Origin: Calonectria ilicicola
Taxonomy: Eukaryota; Ascomycota; Sordariomycetes; Hypocreales; Nectriaceae
DNA length: 64,000 nt
Reading direction: 5' to 3'
Assembly: GCA_020809705.1 (NCBI GenBank)
Contig: CP085828.1
Location: 1,240,001 to 1,304,000, forward strand
A model generated the notes under the pieces. The model made no database searches. It had not been told where the DNA came from and saw only the letters and a list, made by a program, of their open reading frames with translations. Every line of letters starts with the position of its first letter. The first letter of the stretch is position 1. This document shows positions 59,648 through 64,000 of the stretch, piece after piece. The position numbers were made by a program, and so were the translations under genes.

Positions 59648-60484
59648 ACACCCTATCAGCCCTCAGGCAATAATAGGATTACTACTACAGGCGCGTCTGG
59701 ATTTGGCTTTCCTTTTCTTTAACTCGTGCACTGCCGTGCCCTCGCGTTCCTATATCCTGGTTTGCGACGCATAGGCATAGATACTGCACCTAATCCCTGC
59801 GGCTGGGACAGGCATATATACGCATCCTCCCTTCCTTCATCCCTTCCCTCTCTCTCATGTCCCTACTTTCCATTGCATTTCCTATCTAGGACCGGCGCTC
59901 AGGTCGTTTTTGGTGTTGTTGTTGTAACGACTGTCACGACCAAGACTTTCATGGCTGGCGTCTATCATATAGTGTTCACGAGGTATGCGTGGATATATTC
60001 TTACTATCTACTCCGTACTTTTCATTTACTTTTCCCGCTCTGGGATTTTCAATGTCTTTCTCATGGGCCCATCATGGTCGTGCTGTGGAGAATTCAGGAA
60101 GCCTCCTACCCCGATTCCCCCAAGGCTCATATCTCAAGGCTTTGAATATGCGTTGGCCATCTTACCTTGGGGTTTGATCCCATTCCGTGTTTCACTTTTT
60201 CGTTTGCCTATCTTACTCGTTGAAACCTAGTCCATACGTGGACGAACCCCGTGACAAATACCCTGCGATGCGATAGTGCACAGCACAATCAAATGCCCAT
60301 TACACATTGAAACAAGATCCATTCATTGCAAGGAATTGCAGGTTCCTGTCTATAGTCGAGATTACAAACGAGTGATCAATCATCCCCAACCCAGTTGACC
60401 CCCCTTGTCCCTGTCCCTGTCCCATCCTACTATTCTGGTAACCCTTGAATCCAAACCGACGCTTAGGTGCCTGCCCTGTGTCGA
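59648..60484. other. Convergent 3' spacer (zinc-knuckle / Egh16-like)
   Basis: About 0.84 kb between two gene 3' ends. A CT-rich run lies at 59825-59890. It probably holds 3' UTRs; no gene was recognised. Confidence 0.45.
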
Positions 60485-61517
60485 CTAGTGCTTGCGGTTG
60501 ATTTCCATGCGCTTCTTGAGGCGATATTCAATAGCTCGCTTGCGGGCAGCCGCAGACTGGGTGAAAGCCGCAGAGCCGCCGAAGGGTCCAGCCAAGGCAT
60601 CATTACGGACGCGCATAACGCAGACATTGTTCACACCCGCAACAGTTCCGTCACAAGTCATTCCCGCTGGCATCTGAACCTTGACATCGAAGTCGGTGTT
60701 TGTTGCCAGAGACAGACCTGCGATAGCTCCTGGGACATCTTGAGTAACCTCAGCTTTCTGGAAGGCGGCTGGATCTGTGCCGCCCGAGGTGCCGTCAATA
60801 TCGGCGTTCAAGGGACCGGCACCATCCTGGTTAATCTAGGAGAACAGATTAGCTGGGAAGGCAGTGCTCGAGTGAAGACTGCGTACCTGTCTATACTTGA
60901 CCGTGACAACACCACTGTCATCAGCGGTTGGGAGACCTGATTTGGCTCCCTCACCGGCAGTGGCAGCCACACTAGTCTCCTCCGCTTGCTCTGACTTAAC
61001 TCCCTTGGCGTCGTTTCCACCACCGCCACCGCCGAAAAGCCCACTAAGAGCCTTGCCCAGTTGGCGCCTGTGCATTGCTTTGTGCTGTTGGAAAGACTGG
61101 CGCGCGGCACTGCGTTGACCAATGTTATTTGGGATGTTGTCTTCAACGCCCACACCAGTACCGTTGTTCTCTGGAGGCGCAGCGCCCGATCCCATAAAGT
61201 TGGCGACTATTGTAGCAGGGTCTACGTTCCCGTTGCCTTGAGTGCGACCAAGGGGACCAGTTTGGCCACTTTCAATCTCACGGTCCCGGATGATGGAAGT
61301 GTCAGCCTGGGAGCCGCATCCATTACTGGAACAGTCACGAGGAGTTCCATCGGCGACTATTTAAATCGTTAGTGCGTAGTTTTATGAGTGAGGTGCTTGA
61401 TTCTAGTTTACCAGAGAGTCCGGGCATTGAGACTCCGTTGGCGCCCTCAATCGAAGTGACGACTCCATGGCCATACACGACGGTGATGAGAGCGGCAGAG
61501 AGGATTTGATAACGCAT
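60485..61517 (-). CDS. Secreted Egh16/GAS1-like protein (appressorium-associated family)
   Basis: Exons are 61517-61412, 61356-60887 and 60835-60485; the introns are 55 and 51 nt and the product is 308 residues. The N-terminus is a signal peptide (residues 1-16, 'ILSAALITVVYG'), with probable cleavage leaving His17 ('HGVVTSIEGANGVSMPGLS') as the first residue. The cysteine-bearing 'DGTPRDCSSNGCGSQ' region, a Gly-rich linker 'LFGGGGGG', and 'DFDVKVQMPAGMTCDGTVAGVNNVCVMRVRNDALAGPFGG' match the GEgh16 family, which includes barley powdery mildew Egh16 and Magnaporthe GAS1/GAS2 (MAS) proteins expressed in appressoria. The C-terminus is Arg/Lys-rich ('RKRAIEYRLKKRMEINRKH'). The biochemical activity of the family is not settled. 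Confidence 0.88.
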
Positions 61518-62047
61518 TTTGAAGGCTGAAAAAAGAAGACAGAAAAAGAGAGGTGAGTAAATTCGATAGTGTAAAATAGAAACGACCGGCGTTGGAAGCG
61601 AAGTATTGAGAGCCACCGGGGCTTGAGAAGGGAAAAAAAAAATCTGGTGTAGTGAAAGAGTCGGAAGATGGTAGCTGTTGTTGATGATAAACAGAGTGGT
61701 GCCATAGCGATGGCTGTGAATTTATATAGAGAAATTAAACATGTAATGAAAGTTGCCTGTTGCTAAAATTACCGCCCAAAACACCTTCATTGCCTCCTGG
61801 GCCTGGTTTTCGGCGGCTCCTCCATGTGCAGCTGAACTGAGGTTGATGTTTTGTGTCAGGCAATGAATGGTGCCGGCTCGTTTCATTTCATAGGAAAGGC
61901 TGGTTCCGAGTCAATTGAGACGACGTGGAAACACGAGGCTGTGCAAGAAACCGAGCGTGGTGGTGGCCCGGGGAGAGTGCGGCCACCACTCAGGTCTCTT
62001 GAAACGATTGCGATTGGATCGGCAGCATCGTGACAGCATGGTTCCAT
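61518..62047. other. Spacer between the Egh16-like gene and tRNA-Gln
   Basis: About 0.5 kb holding the Egh16-like promoter and leader (A-rich run near 61632 on the plus strand). No further gene was seen. Confidence 0.45.
61721..61728 (-). promoter_or_regulatory. TATA box of the Egh16-like gene
   Basis: The minus strand reads TATATAAA here, about 205 bp upstream of the ATG at 61517. This would place transcription start near 61690 and give a 5' leader of roughly 175 nt rich in CT on the coding strand. Called on sequence and position only. Confidence 0.4.
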
Positions 62048-62119
62048 GGTTCCATGGTCTAACGGTTATGACTGCGGATTCTGATTCCGCCAGCGAGGGT
62101 TCGACTCCCTCTGGGACCT
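62048..62119 (+). tRNA. tRNA-Gln (anticodon CUG)
   Basis: A 72-nt intronless cloverleaf. The acceptor stem GGTTCCA pairs with TGGGACC (one G-T pair). The D-arm is TGGTCTAACGGTTATGAC, the anticodon stem GCGGA/TCCGC with loop TTCTGAT gives anticodon CTG, and the T-arm is GAGGG-TTCGACT-CCCTC with the B-box GGTTCGACTCC. The 3' discriminator base is T. The sequence closely resembles animal tRNA-Gln(CTG). Directly upstream the first eight bases (GGTTCCAT) are repeated once in tandem (62040-62047), so the 5' boundary was set by cloverleaf geometry. Confidence 0.96.
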
Positions 62120-62123
62120 TTAC

Positions 62124-62128
62124 TTTTT
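62124..62128 (+). terminator. RNA polymerase III terminator of tRNA-Gln
   Basis: A TTTTT run five bases after the discriminator base of the tRNA, preceded by a shorter T stretch; the standard Pol III stop signal. Confidence 0.7.
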
Positions 62129-64000
62129 GCCGAGTTTTTCTCACATTGCTTGTGTGTGTGTGTGGGCATTTGTTGTGGAGAGTGGAGAGACAAGACGTGT
62201 GTTTGCGGGCAGTGTGTAAGTGCGTGTGTGAGAGTGTGGGTTTTAGTTGGGGTTGTGACGGAGCCCCGAACCGGTTGTTACCAAGAACCCTTTGCGACTT
62301 GTTTTTAGCAAAAGATCGATGGGGGGGAAGGGGAGGGGCAGGGCAGAAAAGCAGGGAATGGAATCAAGATTGCCAAGAAAAAAACAATAATGGAAAATAG
62401 GCCTATCCACTCTTTGTCGTGAAAAAGGCCCTCCCCGCAAAAGATCAGCACGTTGCATCGGGCTGGGCAGGCCGCAAAGGTGGTTTCAGCATGTTTAAGC
62501 TGTCTTGTTTTACCCCAGAGGCGGGATGCGATTGGCTCCTGAGATTGTGCTGAACTTGTTGCAGATCTAAAACGGCAGACAGCCAGAGAGGGACAGAAAA
62601 AGATGGAGCTAGGTCTGGGTGAGTGGGGGAGAGAGAGAGGGGGGGAGGTGAAGGGAGGGGCACATACGGCCGCGATTTTCTGCGCTGCGGCAACCAAGAG
62701 TCCCGAGAGACCTTTTGTCGAGGAGCTCGGACGATCAATTTCTGTGTCAGGATCGTCTCGCGAAAGGAAGTCATGGAAGACGTGAAAGAAAAAATTTTAA
62801 AAAAAGAAGTGGGATCGAGTAACAGGGCCGTTTCAGAAGATTAGCAAAGTCAATCGTGCGTTGTGCGTCGGGCTCAACGTGGTCAGGATGCACGAAAGAA
62901 GAACAAGCAGTAGCAGGGGTGAATGAATATAAAATATATTGTGGCGTGCGCGCCGGTCGACGCTGGATGGCACATCTGAGGTGACCGATTGGGCAGAACC
63001 TTCTGTGCTGAGTTGCAGAGGGTCCTTTTTCGTCTGTCCTGGGGGGGCCTAGGGAAGTCGGATGCAGAGCCGTATATGGTAAGGCGAGCGGACTATCATC
63101 TGGTCAAGGCGTTTTGGGCTGTTTGCAGGCTGGATGATTTTTTTAATGGTGCTAAAAAGAAAAATACAGGGTCCCTCCGTGCATCTCGGCCGAGATCCAC
63201 TGGGCTTCTTCCCCAGTCTCCCGCTGTGTGTGTGTGGGGTTTAGCCGGCCCGTGGGGGTAGTTGTGGGTGGTACAGTTGGTTAGTGGTAGCGGTAGTGGT
63301 GGTGGTGGTGTGGCGACGGTTAATAGTGTGTGTGTACGTGTGTGCAGGGGACACAACCGCTCCAAGGGTTCTTCCATGTCAGCGCCTCTCATCCTATGAG
63401 ATGGCCAAGATGAGCCTGCCAGGTGAGCCCATGGTATCCGCAGTTCTTAAGCTAAGCCGCTGGCAGCCATGAACGCGAGGCCAGTTGAGGTCAGGGCGCA
63501 GCGCCAGGCCACTTGTCAGATGCCGAGACGCTCGGGGAGGCGTAGATAGTCTGGACTTGGCTGAGTGAGGATGAAAAAGCTCTGGCCATCATATCAATCA
63601 CTCCACGGCAACTAGACTAGTTAGTTTGTGAATCATCATTCAGGGTCCATTGTGATCTGAGTTAATCTTGCCACCCTGATTTGGGCCTGCAAAATGCCAT
63701 GGTTACTCAAGCCACGCAAAGCGGCTGCGTCTCCTACTGGTCGTTCGCTTGTTACTCGAAACGTTGGTAACACACGAATAAAAGCAAAATCCTGATTCAG
63801 ACTTGAACGGAATCTGCCTTGGTAGGCTAGTCGTTGCGGTGATGCCGGTAGGTAACTATGAATTTGTTGTACCTGAAGCTAGGGTAGGTAAATCAGATAG
63901 ATAGGTAGATGAGTGGTTACACATTGGCTTTGGAATGTCGAGTAAACCCGGACCAATCCTAGACTGCAACACTTCAGCAGTGTTAATAGCATTCAGAGGC
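62129..64000. other. Right-end spacer with simple repeats
   Basis: About 1.9 kb with no supportable gene. It contains TG microsatellites at about 62150-62240, 63225-63235 and 63325-63345, a GGT/GTG tract at about 63285-63310, and G-rich runs near 62320-62335 and 62640. It may be the promoter of a gene beyond the window. Confidence 0.45.

Noticed and set aside
62129..63350. TG and GGT tracts as a telomere or CRISPR-like array
   Set aside because: They are irregular microsatellites without the telomere TTAGGG unit or spaced direct repeats.

Overview
The window is nuclear DNA of a filamentous ascomycete (Pezizomycotina), most likely a sordariomycete of the order Hypocreales. The evidence is short introns (mostly 48-93 nt) with GT(A/G)NGT donors and CTAAC/CTGAC branch sites, a Zn2Cys6 regulator, RTA1, Egh16/GAS1-type and Bqt4-type proteins, and clear fungal NUF2, AP-3 beta, Rho-GDI and PPG1 orthologues. 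The genus is not settled. Recurrent GTACCGGTAC-like palindromes in the long spacers are weakly suggestive of Trichoderma, but this is only an impression.

Layout. 0-0.8 kb: 5' part of a transcription-factor-like gene running off the left edge. 0.8-4.6 kb: spacer with one weak small-gene candidate. 4.6-7.0 kb: large basic, disordered conserved protein. 7.0-14.4 kb: a 7.4 kb gene desert. 14.4-19.7 kb: housekeeping block with kinetochore NUF2, a small RecA/Shu-like protein of unknown function, and AP-3 beta (APL6). 21.3-22.4 kb: RTA1-like membrane protein. 23.2-29.3 kb: a 1986-residue ZNFX1-like superfamily 1 helicase with CCCH, NFX1 and RZ zinc fingers. 30.2-46.5 kb: a metabolic block holding a frameshifted DHA2 transporter, Zn2Cys6 regulator, alpha/beta-hydrolase, isochorismatase-fold amidohydrolase, NCS1 permease, DHA1 transporter, P450, homogentisate-type dioxygenase and 3-hydroxyisobutyrate dehydrogenase. 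47.9-49.3 kb: Bqt4-like inner nuclear membrane protein. 52.5-55.3 kb: Rho-GDI and PPG1-type phosphatase, convergent. 57.6-59.6 kb: CCHC zinc-knuckle, proline-rich protein. 60.5-61.5 kb: secreted Egh16/GAS1-like protein. 62.05 kb: tRNA-Gln(CUG). The rest is spacer.

The most interesting part is 34.7-45.1 kb. Six genes sit in three head-to-head pairs (hydrolase/amidohydrolase, permease/MFS, P450/dioxygenase). Each of the three shared promoters carries two to five exact copies of TTGCCGG (ten in total), and I saw no exact copy in any other spacer by eye. With the Zn2Cys6 gene next door, this looks like a co-regulated catabolic regulon: uptake (NCS1, MFS), oxidation (P450), aromatic ring opening (dioxygenase), and ester/amide hydrolysis. 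The substrate is unknown; a nitrogen-bearing aromatic or heterocycle is a guess from the gene set.

All intron positions were worked out by hand from splice signals and reading-frame continuity. No alignment or search was run.
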